The position numbers and the translations under genes are program-made. The notes below the pieces were generated by a model. It had not been told where the DNA came from. It saw only the letters and a list, made by a program, of their open reading frames with translations, and did no database searches. From NCBI GenBank assembly GCA_001953115.1, contig LSSL01000115.1:1-64000 (forward strand): a stretch of DNA of 64,000 bases. Reading direction: 5' to 3'. Positions 39,010 to 51,880 of this stretch are shown here, piece after piece; the first letter of the stretch is position 1; each line of letters opens with the position of its first letter. The DNA is from Smittium mucronatum. Taxonomy: Eukaryota; Kickxellomycota; Harpellomycetes; Harpellales; Legeriomycetaceae.

Positions 39010-39166
39010 GATCCAATAGATTAATAGTGGTCGATTTTTATATGAATGCTTATTTTTATGATGATATTATTGGCCAAAAAAATAATTTGTATGATACTGA
39101 TGAATTTTGTATGGAAATGACCAAAATTTTATATGATTGATTAATTTTTTTGCAGATATTTTTAAG
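39010..39166 (-). repeat. MULE right terminal inverted repeat
   Basis: On the plus strand it runs from GATCCAATAG to GCAGATATTTTTAAG. It is the reverse complement of 36034-36191. Confidence 0.9.
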
Positions 39167-39176
39167 TAGAAAATAA

Positions 39177-42100
39177 TACAAAAATCAAATTTTCTATAAA
39201 TTTTTATTTTAGCACATATAGTTTAGTTTATAAAAAAAAATTCGAATCTCTCTTTTACTTGATTTAATTTCATCTTAAAATACCTCAATATATATTACCA
39301 ATACGTATTATACTTTACAATTTATACCCAAGATTTTTTTTTTTTCTTTTCTTTTTTTTTCTCGCTGAATATATCGCAAAAATATAAAGAAGATAAAATT
39401 ATAACATATTTTTTTAGTCCTTTTAGTTAATCTTTGGATTTTTTATTTAAATTCTTTTATTTTTGCCAGGTCATATTTTGTCTGTAAAATACGTATGCAA
39501 GTTAAGTCAAAAATAATTTTTGGTTTTTTTTATAACCTGAATTACATATCATCAGAAAATTTCTGTTCTTATTGAAAATCAAACACTTATTTATGGTTTT
39601 AATTCTACATAACTTATCCCCTAAAAATTTAAAACCTGTCTAGGTTTAGGGGTTTAAACGACCCCTTTTTTTTGAAAGAAAAGTTACTAACTTCCACATG
39701 CGCCAGCAAACTACTCAGTCTGGATCCTTTGATCTTTATTGAAACGCAATTAGATTAATCATCCTCAGCGATTCAGCTCAATAGTTGAAACAGTACCAAC
39801 AAGTCTGGAAAATAGAATCATCTTTATTTTTGACTTTTTGTTTACATCTAGACATTTTTTAGATAAATACGCAGTACTGAGAAAGATCAACTCAGGTAAA
39901 AAATAATGTAAAATGTGTTAAAGGAGCATTTTAATATCATCTCATTAACTCTGAGAAATACAAAATCAGGAATGGAGACTATTTAGAAACAGGGATAAAA
40001 GAACCTTTTTGCGCATAAAAATGCTAAACCCTCGTCAAAATCTCAACTCTGAACAGTGAAACAAAATTCTGGTACTAATAAGCTTTATTATGGATGCCAA
40101 AACATATTATCATATTTTTTTCTGTAAGAAAAATATTATTAATACCTTTAAGTATAAACATTTACATAGGAACTAATCTATTCTCAATAAAACTGTTTTA
40201 TTGATAGTAGGCTTGTTCATATAAAAAAAGTTTAGAGCTGCAAAGTTCGAAAATTCAGAGCCTACATGTTGCTATGCATAGCTAATAAAATTGGGGAAAG
40301 ATGGTGGAAACCTCTAAATAGCAAACAGCATCAGTAGAGGAAATTATTAGAGTTTCTGAAATTAATTTTTTCTAATCTTTTTTTTATATGTATATATATT
40401 TTTTAGTATATTTTTTACTTATGATATCTGCCAATAAAATTATTTGAAAAAAAATCAACTCCACCTGGAATAGATTTATGAAAAAAAATATTCCTCCAAA
40501 AAACTCATTTTAAATATTTTAATTTAAGGGTATTTTAGCCCCTTTCATATATTTTTTAAACCCAGCATATTTTTCAAAAGCATTTCCATCATTATATAAA
40601 CATTTTAATGGGATAAATCTCTGCTAAGAACATGGAAAAACTGACATCACCCTATTACTCCATTTATGGTATTTTTGAGCACAAATTTTTAAAATAATAC
40701 AGGATTTAATAGTGATGGTCTCGAGTTCCTATTAAATTGCTAAAAAAACTTACATAAGCTTTTTCAACCTTTCAATAATATGCTTCCAAAAAAATTTTTT
40801 GAAAATAATTATTTTGGCCGGTTAACTGACCTATATCAGCGTATTAAAGTTTTTTTTTACACGTTAAAGACATTTATTTCTGCAAATAAAACAGCCATTA
40901 TTTACGTAAAATACTCCTTTTCATGCAGAGAAAGTCCAAACTTTTTTTATTTATGCATAAAATTTTCTCTGAATAAATCCTATATTAGGGCGAATATTTA
41001 CTGGATAAATTAATTTCTCACTAAATCTTAATTTTTATTGTTGATTATAAAAATTTATAAATGCCAAGTAACATGAAACTGTCTAAAACTATAACTTATA
41101 AATCCCAATAAAACTTTCATAGAGTAATTAATTAAAGATCATTGTTTTTACGTTAAATTTCATTTTTTTTATCACTATTTAAGATTATATTAATATAATT
41201 ATCATTTTTTGATGGAAGTTCCTAATATAAGTATTCCTAAAAAAACATGATTTCTTTTAACTCCAGATAAAATTTTAATGACATTTTTTTGGACTATTGT
41301 TAGAGATATTTTGCCATCTAAATTAATTCCTCATATTTTTTTTCAATTGAAATTCATATAAATAATTTTTTAAAAAAATACATATTTCCCAAGACTAAAA
41401 AGGATATGACCTAAAACATACTGAAACCGCCGAATACTTCAGAAATCAAATTTCGTAATTTTTTCTCAAAATATTTCAGATAAGTATTTTTATAAGTCTA
41501 TCTCTATTATTTTTTTTCAATAACTTGATTTTTTTTTTATGGATTATTTTTACTCAGCCATTCTTTAATAAAGTTCTGTAATAATAAAATTTTATTATTT
41601 TAATAAGGATAATTATCCGTAGATTATTAATTAAAATAAAAAACTTTTATCTTTCACCTTTTTAATTGTTTTTTATAAACATCATTGGCAAGGGATGGAA
41701 ATATGAGTAAATTTTTTGCTAATATTTGAATTTTTGTTCTTAAAATATAAATAATCATCCAGCTCTAAAATTTAAAATTTTATTCACGATTATAAAAATA
41801 TAGAAAAATTTTATATTTTTTATATTTTCTTGTAAAAAATTCAAAATCTCGTTACAGATTATAAATAAAGCGTTTTTTGATGTTCATAATAACAAAGCTG
41901 TGATAAAATTTTTATTTAATAAACTTTAACTTTTATCAAACCAAATAAAAATATGGTTAAGATGGAAAGTTTTGAAGATATTTAAATTTTAAACTTTAAA
42001 ATTTTATTTATATTAATTTTAATAAACTCAAGATATCTTTTTAAAGTAAGAAACAAATCTTTCCATAGTTTTAAAAAAAAAAATTAAAATTCAGTTAATT

Positions 42101-45100
42101 TGCGCATAATTATTCTTATTTGTATGAATATATATTTTAGAAAATTATTGCTAAAGCAGATCTATAAATTTATCTCATTTAATCTCTAATAAATCTCTTG
42201 GAAATTTTCTTTTTATTGAATAGTTTTAAAATAAATTATTTTCTATTAGATTAATTGTGATCTTAGGAAAAAAATTTTATAAACTATAATTTATTTGAAA
42301 ATTAAAATTGAAAAAGAAATGTGTGTGAAATTAGTGGTTTATCGTAATATGAGTTGGAAGATATAATGATAATGTTTAAATTATTCTAATACTGAGAAAA
42401 TTGGTGAAATTCCGTACAAAAAAGAAAATTTTAAATGTTTCTTTTGTAAAAGTTTAGAAAAATTAGCAAAGTCATTTTTTTAAAAAGTATAGAATAACAA
42501 ACACTTATAAGATGAAATAAAGGAAAATATGGAACATTAAATCATATTTAAAAGAGAAATATAAAAAAATATATAACTTTAAAAGATTTAGGTATTATTC
42601 AATCCTATTCTATAACCTTTAAATGAAAACTAGCTAATTTGAGATGTGATCAAGTATGATTGCAAAAATGTTTACGAGTTCTCGGATAATTTTAATAAAA
42701 AAAAAGTGCTGGAACTTATATTTGAAGTTTTTTTTTTTTTCATCAAATTTTTAAAAACCAAATAAAAATTACTAAGTAGATGACATATGTGGCTTTATAT
42801 ATCGTTTAATTATATAAAATAGCAATTATTAGGCTTAAAATTATACTGAACCAATATTTTACTTAATAAAAAGCTCGTTTATTTGATTTGATTTTATTTT
42901 ATTTGTCGAAATGAAGATGCGAATCATTGTGTTTTATCCAATAAAAATATCAGAAATTTTTTTAATGGCATCATTTAAAAAATGCAAGAAATAGATATTT
43001 GATAATTGTGATTCAATAGTCATAATTATATAGAGACTAATCCCTAAAATTTTAGTATTAAATAACATTTCTTTTAATCATTTTCGTTATACTAGATATA
43101 AAATTTGTAAATCTTGATAATTTTCTATAATGAAATAACAGATTAAAATATAAAATAATTTTTATTAAATTTTTATTTCATTCCCATCGAATAATTTTTT
43201 TTGATAAAAATCAAGAGTAACAGAATTTACTGAAAAAAAATTTCGATTTTTTCTAAACGAAAAGCTCTTAAAATATATATACAAAAATATTTAATATTTT
43301 CGAATTTAAATCTAAAAATTAATAATCCAAAACTCAAAATCCTACTATCCAGGTGTAATAAAGTTTTTGAGGTGTGGATAATTTTCCAAAATATAAGAGC
43401 ACAAAAAAAAAATAACAAAACTTTAGTAAATCTAAAAAAAAAATCATAATCGGGACACATTTAATATCTTTATATATATATTTAGCTTTTTCATAAAATT
43501 TCGACCATTTGAATTCCAAATTTTAAAGTTTTAACCTTTTCCAAAAACGTTAAAATTTTATTTTTAGTATCAAAGAAATATAAAACATGATATCCATCCA
43601 ATTATCCATATTTTTACCATTTCCGATAATTTAAAAATTATTGAACTTGTGCTAATAAATAATAGGTATTAGTGTGCATTGAATTAAATGAAAAAAATAT
43701 TTGTCAAATTGACAACCATATTTTTATATTTATTTTCGGGTTTTTATTTTATCCGATCTCCATAAATTAATATCCTTGAAAAAACTTTTAAGCTATTTTG
43801 CTGAACTATCCAAAATATAATTGAGGGTTCATTAAAAATCAACATTTGATTAACTTATATATCTTTAATATCCATTCTTTTCTCAAAAACCAATTGAATT
43901 AAAATGTTGAAAGAATTTAAAATTTTCGCAAACTAGCTGGATTCTAATTTTATTTTATTCATCAAAATTGAAATCTACTTATTAAAATATTCAATGACTC
44001 AATACCATTCGAGAGTTTTCAAAGAAAAAACAATTAAAAAATGCGACTAAATTATAAACTAACATCACATTATCATAATATAAAATTTTTTTTGCCATGA
44101 AATATTAAAAATTTTAAGTGTGACACTTTCTATTTTAACCGAATTATAAAGTAAAAAAAATTATTGATAGAAAATATAAACTAAATAGTGATTATTTGCT
44201 ATAGGAAGAAAATTCCATTATTTTTTGATTAAATGATGTTTTTTAATGATTATTTTTCGTTAATAAACCTTCTGTAAAAAAATAAATACATTATTGACTC
44301 AATTTCTAAATTAATAATAATTTTTTTAAAAATTTTTTGATACCAAATTTTCACTTAATTTTTTTAAAATAATTAAACTTTATATTTTAGATATCTCAGG
44401 TATTTTAGGTTCGCTTCTTGCGTTAGTCATTAAATTGATTAAATAATGCATAATAGCCAATCTAGATGTAATTTTTTAAAAAAAATTTGTAATTGAAGTA
44501 AATACATCAAATAAAATTTTTTTTTGATTAATAAAATAATGTAATTATGCGTAATGAGGGCATCAAAAAGGGTTTTAAATTTTTCATACTACTCATATCT
44601 TGCACATTTTAAATTTAAATTTATTCTGCTAATTTGGTTGATATTTATTCCTATTTTATTGTCTTTGTAATATTATGCGCTAATTATTTGTGCAATAAAT
44701 AATTAATTGCAAGATATTTTTTAAAAAAATTAGAACACGTGCAATATTTAAAAACAAAGAGGGATATTTTTGATGGAGAAAAGGATTTATTTTCTGTATG
44801 AATTATTTTTTTGGTGAAATAGTATCAAAATCTTCAAATTCACGCAAAATTCAAAAAAAATAAGATTTGTGTTTTTCAAGAAGAATTACTGCATATTTGA
44901 ATTTATATCTAGCAATTATAATATATAGTAATCTAAAGAGTACAAAAAATAAGATATAATTTAAAATCGAAGGGGTTGATATTTTAAATTGTTTACATGA
45001 TTTTAATTGATATATATCAGATAGGTGACAGAATAGATTTCTAATTTAAGGGTCCATAACTCGAAACCTATCGAGTTTATGCTTTAAGATATGAAAAGTT

Positions 45101-48100
45101 TAATATTTTTACCCTCCCCTCTATTAATATTTTGTAATTTATTTCAAAAAACATTTTAAAAAGTGTATTTTTACTGCTTTTAATTTTATTTGATAGGAAT
45201 AATTTTTGAAATTTTGATTTTTATTGATATAAATGAAATTAAAATTAGCAAAATTTAAACTTCTGGAATAATTTTACGTTACTTAAACATAAATATTAAA
45301 TATTAAAAAATATTTTAATTAATTTTTATTCTGTCAAATCATTTCTAAAAACTCATTATTTTAACTGAAATGGTGGAAAAAAGTAAAAAAAAGATATAAG
45401 TTAGAAGATATTATTTTTAATAACGTTTTTAAAAATAACTTTTTTTACTAATTTTTGTTTTTTATATCATTGTGACATATAAAAAAATTTCATAAAAAGT
45501 ATTTTGATGGATATCCATATTTTTAAAAAATATTGGTTAGTGTGTAAGGGGAAATTTTGGTATTTAAGGAAAAGGATTTGAATATTTTGATTTGATCGTA
45601 TTTTTTTTTTGGAAGGGGAAGGGGGGTGGAGGTAAAAAATTCGGACCAAAATAAATTATGAAGATTATAAGAATCTACTAAAAAAAGCTATTGAAAATTC
45701 TTCTAAAACGAAAAATGATAATTCATTTATTGGAATCAAATTAAAATAAATCGGTCATATGATACCTCAAATAAGAAAAAAAAAAATCAAACTCTGTAAA
45801 AATATGGGGGAAATTATCAAATAAAAAGATAGAATTTTCATATTTTTACTTTTTAAATAAATTGAAAAAAAATCTATTAATTACTTATTAACTAAAGAAT
45901 ACTCTTATATATTTAATATTTTTATTTTTATTATATACTATTTTACTTGATATATTTCGAAGTTTTTTTGATATTCAATACTTGCATAAAAATTCTAAAT
46001 TTTTGATTTTGAATTCTTTTTTTTTCACAGTGGATTTGTTTTTGTTTTATTTATACAATATAAAATTAATTTAATTTAATTTAAATTTTAAAATTTTAAA
46101 AAACTTATCACTCATCTTTGTTCTGCCAATTTTAGTATTTTTTTACAAATAAAAATTAGAAAAAATATTTAAAAACATGTTTTAGAAGTCGAAATTTTAC
46201 GTAAAATATTATATATATACGATATAAAATTGAATGATTTATAATAACTATTTCATGTAATTTTTAGATATAAAATACAGATTGGTTAAATAATTTTATA
46301 AAATCTTTTTATATGATATTATTAATACATTAATAACGGTTATACATTATTAAATATCAGATTTTTAGTTAAAAGGAGCATTATTATTCGCAAATTAAAA
46401 TTATAGTATAAAAATTCAGCTCTATACTAATTTTTTTTCGCATAAACTGATTTTAATCGGTTTAGTTCTAATAATAACCAAAAAAAAAACTTGAAAATAT
46501 TGAGTATTTTGTAAAACTGAAACCATTTAGATTTTTTTATATCCAAAAAAAAAGAACTAGAACTCAGTATTTATTATCGATTTTATTTAAAAAATTAAAA
46601 TTAAAAAGCTATAATGATATATATTCCTAAAAGCAATTTAATTTTAACCGTTTTATTTATGTTATAATTAAATTAAATACTGAATAATTTACATAATTAA
46701 TTTATAAAATTTCTAATTTCTGATGGAATAATATTAAATACTTAAAATAGTCAAGAAATGGTATTTTCATTTTTATTTTAAACCTATTGCCCTAGTTATT
46801 AAATTCAATAGAGCTAAAATCAGTTTGGAGATAGACTTTAAAGTTATTTATCATTAAAAAATAACGTATTTTTCTCTAACTCCGGAAATTAAAGAGTTAA
46901 GTATGCCTTTTTTCCAGTGACTAGATAAAAATACACTTTTTCAAATATAAAATTATCAGACAAGTTTTTTTTGTTATTTTCTGCTTCACAATAAATAAAA
47001 AATTGGTCTTTTTTCGTATACTTATTTATAAAAAAATACGAATATATATTTTTTAATTTTTCAGAAATTATAAGGCAGCACCTCATAAATTTTATGTTTC
47101 AAAAAAAAAAATCACACAGGAATTTTTAGCAAAAAAAATTTTTTTTAAGGAGAAGTGCTCTTTTTTTTAGATATTTTATCTATGAAATAATTTTTTGATA
47201 TAAAATTTTTAATAAGAATTTTTATTATATATATAAACTAAATCTTAATAAATCTAAAATCTAACCTTGCATCTACTCATCATAAAGATTGTGCTTATTT
47301 CCCTTTATCTTTTACGGTATTTAAATATAGAACAATAAGTTAAAAAAATGATTTAATGTTACACCTATAGAGCCCTTTTGTAAGTAAATAAAAAATAAAT
47401 AATAACAAATGCTATTTTTATTAGCAAAAATTGTATATAAGGAAAATACTGGTATATAATCACACAAATATATTACAAAAAAAAAAATTAATAAAAAAAA
47501 TTAAAGAAAAAAATATGTATTTTGCTTACGAGTGCAACTGAAAATAATAATTTAAATTTTATTTGGAACCTGTATTTAAAAAAAAATTACACTGAAATGT
47601 ATTTATAACAATAAGAAGTGATTTAATTAATTTTTTATAAAATAATAAATTATTTCAGTATAAAGTATTATGGAAATTAAAGGAAAATTACTTATAATTA
47701 ACTTTTAAATCTCATAAATTAAAAAAAATTCTCAAAAAATATAGATATATATTAAACCTTGTAAAATCCATGTTATTATCAATAATTTTTATACACTAAT
47801 ATCATAAAAAATTATCATCTTATGGAACTTGTTGACTTTATGTTTTATATATAGACTTCTGTGCCTATGTAACGGTATTATTTACACTTACCTAATGAAT
47901 TTTTTTAACTTTCATATATTTCACGATAATTTGGATGAAAATTCAAATAAAGCTACTACCAAAACAAGGCCTATTATTGTATGGAAAAAATGTTTTTTTT
48001 TGTACAAATTCTCATATAATTTAACATAGACTTGATTAATAGTTTAATATAATACTAATATATCGGATTATAATGTGCACCTTAATTTAACAAATAATAT

Positions 48101-51013
48101 TTTTTTATAATTCTTTTTTAATATAAATCTCTTTTTGTGTTAAATTTTTAGCTTTTAGATAAAATTCATGGATATATCAAGTAATAAATATCAAATTTCT
48201 AAAATGTCAATATTAAACACAATTTTTAAAATCATAATCAGCTATTAGGCTGAGTATCAATTTAAATATAATTAAAATACAAGCGTTCGTGGTAAAAAAG
48301 CGTCTCACCTTTTTAAAAATCCTCCATTTAAGCTTATTTTATGATTTTTTACATATATAAGTAGTTTATTTAAATTATCGACAATCTAGATAAAACTATA
48401 ATAAAAATACAATATTATAAAATAATAAATAAAAATTTATCCCCTGTCTTCCTAGATTTTATGTATCCATTCTGAAAATCTGGTTGAGATTTGGCACTAT
48501 TATAAACTAATAATTCACTTAATAATTATTTTTATTTTGAGAAAATTTTTGTAAAATTAATAATATAATTTTGCTCTAAAAGTTACTTTAACCAAGATAA
48601 TTAGTTATATATCGTCTTTAAGTTTAAAAATAAATAACATTTGTTATCTTATATTGATAATATATTTTTTTATTGATTAATTTAATTATTTTAAAAGCTT
48701 AAAATTATCAGCTAAAGTTACAAGATATCTCAAGTAATTAGAATATATCATTGAAAAGTATTAATTTCAATGAATAATCGGGTATTTAAATCATACCAGT
48801 ATCAATAAATAAATGACAAATAGATTTGATTGGTTTTTGTGAAAAAAATCATATTTTATTGCTGAATAATTAAAATAAAGGGTAATATAATTTTTAGGTA
48901 TCTTTAAAATATTAATTATTTTTTAGCGTTTTAGGATTGTAAGTAATGCAATTTTTTTATTAAAATCACTTGATTTTTCAAATTTAAATATCCAAAATCC
49001 CTTAAAGCTATTAAAGATTTTATATTAACATAATTTCAAAAATAATATAAAACATTTCATTTTATTTATTTTATGAATTCAATTCATTCATAAATAATAA
49101 AATATATTTTATATTTAAAAAATCAAAATTATTGAATTTAGTTATAAAAAAATAATTAAAATTAAAATTAAATTTTGTGAATATTTCCACTGAAAATTTA
49201 CTTTTAAAAAAAATGAAACCCCAAAATGCAACTAATCTTTGTTATTTTTGTGATTATAATAAAACATTAACTTGTAAATTATTTAAAACGTACTCAGAAA
49301 AATCCCTTTGTTATATATATAATATAAATCTAAACAAAAATTTATAGAAATGTAATTCTTTTTTTTTGAATAAATTTCAAAAGATATTTTTAAAAAATAT
49401 TATATCTCAAGAAAAATCGAATTAATTAATATATTTTTCGAAAAACAAGCTTATGATGCTGAAAAAGTTGCTTCCCTAAATTTAATAAAAATAAAATCTA
49501 GAAAAAATAACAATTCAGATCGTATAAAAGACTTATTGATTCAATTAATACTGAAACTTATTTTTTTTATTTTTCACTCTTTATAATCCTAAAAAAATTC
49601 CGATATTTTTTTTTAATGTTTAAAATCGTAGCTCTGTTTTTTTTATATTACGAATTAGCTTTTTTAAAATTAAATTCTGATATTTGAAAAATTAAAACTA
49701 AAAATTTAATCTAATAAGAATTTAAAAAGCAAACTACAATAAAATCGCTTATAAAACTGAAATAAAATCTAATAAAGCTTTGATAAACAACATTAATATT
49801 TCTTTTTCTTTTTCTTTCTTTATTTTATTAAACACTCACCAAAATCTGTAATATTATAAAAAATAACATATAATAACTTGAGACAGACTTCAAAGCTAAA
49901 AAATCGATCAATAAAAATATATTATTTGAATTTATGGCTTAAATATAATTCAAATCAAGGAAATTAATGAATATTAGAATCTAAAATATTCCCAATGCTC
50001 AATTTAATTTAAAGAAAATTCAAATTTATTTCAACAAGCTATTTTTAGCGACTTTTTATAAAAAAATTCTTGAACTTAGTTTCTTTATTTAAGATTATTT
50101 CCTGCATTATTAATAGTCAAATGAGGAATTTTTATTCATTTTTTTAAAATTTCTACGTAAATTTTTCAAAAATAATTTATTAAGATGGATATATTTATGA
50201 TATATTTAATTATTTACAGTGAATTCAAGGCAAAAAATAAGTAATATCTTTAAACAAAAATATTCAATATTTATCTATTTTTTTTCAAAATTAGGAATCT
50301 TTTTAATACATAGTATGATGCATTTATTTAGAAATATTTTAAAGAATACTAAAATCAATCTTTTAGGGGAATTAGCTTGATATTCTATTAATTAAAAAAA
50401 AATCTATTTTGGGACTAATTTAATTTATTCTATATTTAAATGTGTTTAGATTTATTTTTGGGCGCTATAAATATACACTAGCAAATAAATAATAATTCAA
50501 ATTTATTATCATTCAATATGAGCGTCAAAAAAAAAACTGCCTTAAAGAAGAATTGTAGTAATTCTTAATTTGATAAAAAAAAATTTTATATTGATCTTTG
50601 AAATTTTTCTCCATAAATATTTTACATCTTATTAATTCATAAATAAATTTCGATCTTTGAAAACGGATTACAATATTTATTTATTTTTGTTTTTAAAATA
50701 AGACCGTAAAATAAATATTCCGAAGATATCAGCTTATTCAAATCTTCATATAACATATCATTATTTTTTAAAATAAGAAATTAAATTTTAAAAAAAAAAT
50801 TAATTAATTAAAAAAAGCCAAAGCTTTCGGTTATATAAGTAATAAATATTTTTTATTCAATATATTAAAGAAAAAACTTTATTTTAGAATCTGGTAAAAA
50901 TAAAAATCAACCCATTAATAATTTTTGATTAATCTCATAAAAAAAATTCGGGAATAGATGGATTAAAAAAAACCTTTTATCAATTTGGTGAATTTTTTTT
51001 TTAAAAAAAAAAT
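39177..51013. other. Longest A+T-rich tract, no genes
   Basis: Nearly twelve kilobases of A/T-dominated sequence. 39600-40330 is slightly richer in G+C and might hold an unrecognisable relic. Open frames up to about 77 codons are Phe/Lys/Ile/Tyr-rich and match nothing. One isolated G-rich tract lies at 45611-45632. Confidence 0.55.
45611..45632 (+). repeat. G-rich tract, potential G-quadruplex
   Basis: 22 bases of G interrupted only by A or T (runs of 2, 4, 6, 2 and 2 G), directly after a T10 run. Several G-runs with 1-2 base loops could fold as a (two-layer) quadruplex. It stands alone in a very A/T-rich region. Confidence 0.5.
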
Positions 51014-51880
51014 CCCCTTAGAATGAAATACCTTTCCGTGGATTATATTATTAATATTGTACTTTATGAAGCACAATAATTAAAATTTTACATAATATTT
51101 TAATATTTTTGGTTGGGAATAGTGGAGACATCGAACAGCGATTTGGAGGACAGCGATTTTAGATGAGGATCATCTCGAAACAGAATGAAACAATATTTTA
51201 GCACATCGAGACATATTATAATGCAAAAGTCTATCATTTGAAAGTCAGACAGATCTCATAATCTAACAGCTATTTTTAGGAGATCCATGTCTATCAGTCT
51301 CACGTTTTGGTAGGAGCCTAATTTTATTAACCCTATTATAAGTAGGCTCTGACTAGGAGCTTAGTAGCCTCAATCAACTATTGTTCATTGATGAATAGTT
51401 TAATTCTTGACTGCAAGCAACCTCAGTCATACATCTACTTCAAGCAATTTCAGAGGGAGGGTCTTTCGGTTGGTAGATTTCACCCTTTTCCTGTAGGTAC
51501 GCAGCCTGTAGACTGTAAGGATCGGTTTTAATGTGATAAGTTTGATAATAAAAGGTAAACGGATATACTAGTTGAAAATATAATAGATATGGAGGGATAA
51601 AAGTCTAAGAGCTTAGCCATTTTGGAATAGCTAAGATTCCTTATTTATAACATTTTTTATTTTCTAAAAGTCGATTATGCTTATTGGAGGCTTTCTTCAT
51701 TGAATCAAATATATAATGTATGTATTGAATCTATTGATTAATTATATAGACCGATAGAAGATTAATTTCAGTTAGAATAATAGTCTATTATATACTTCTT
51801 TTTATTTTTTTTATATTTTTTTAGTATAGTTTTAAATAACTTTATCTTTCAATAAAATTCCGTGATATGAAAAAAAAAAA
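51014..51880 (+). mobile_element. Non-coding retroposon, copy C (decayed, with an insert)
   Basis: It follows copy A from CTTAGAATGAAATACC to AATAAAATTCCGTGATAT and an A-run, but with many substitutions that mostly remove G and C. Recognisable shared blocks are AGTGGAGACA, ACAGCTATTT, TAGGAGCCTAATTTTATTAA, CTCTGACTAGGAGCT and TTAATTCTTGACTGCA. About 247 bp (51525-51771) absent from copies A and B interrupts it near its 3' end, starting GTTTTAAT and ending TTTCAG. No target-site duplication distinct from the A/T background. Confidence 0.68.

Larger units (their letters stand above)
36024..39176 (-). mobile_element. MULE (Mutator-like) DNA transposon with long TIRs and 10-bp TSD
   Basis: Terminal inverted repeats lie at 36034-36191 and 39010-39166, about 158 bp and nearly identical when one is reversed. 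They are flanked by the same ten bases TAGAAAATAA at 36024-36033 and 39167-39176. Mutator-like elements are known for long TIRs and 8-11 bp target duplications. The element is about 3.13 kb and carries a broken MULE transposase on the minus strand. TIRs and TSD are well preserved compared with the coding part, so the insertion is moderately old and the element is defective. Confidence 0.9.
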
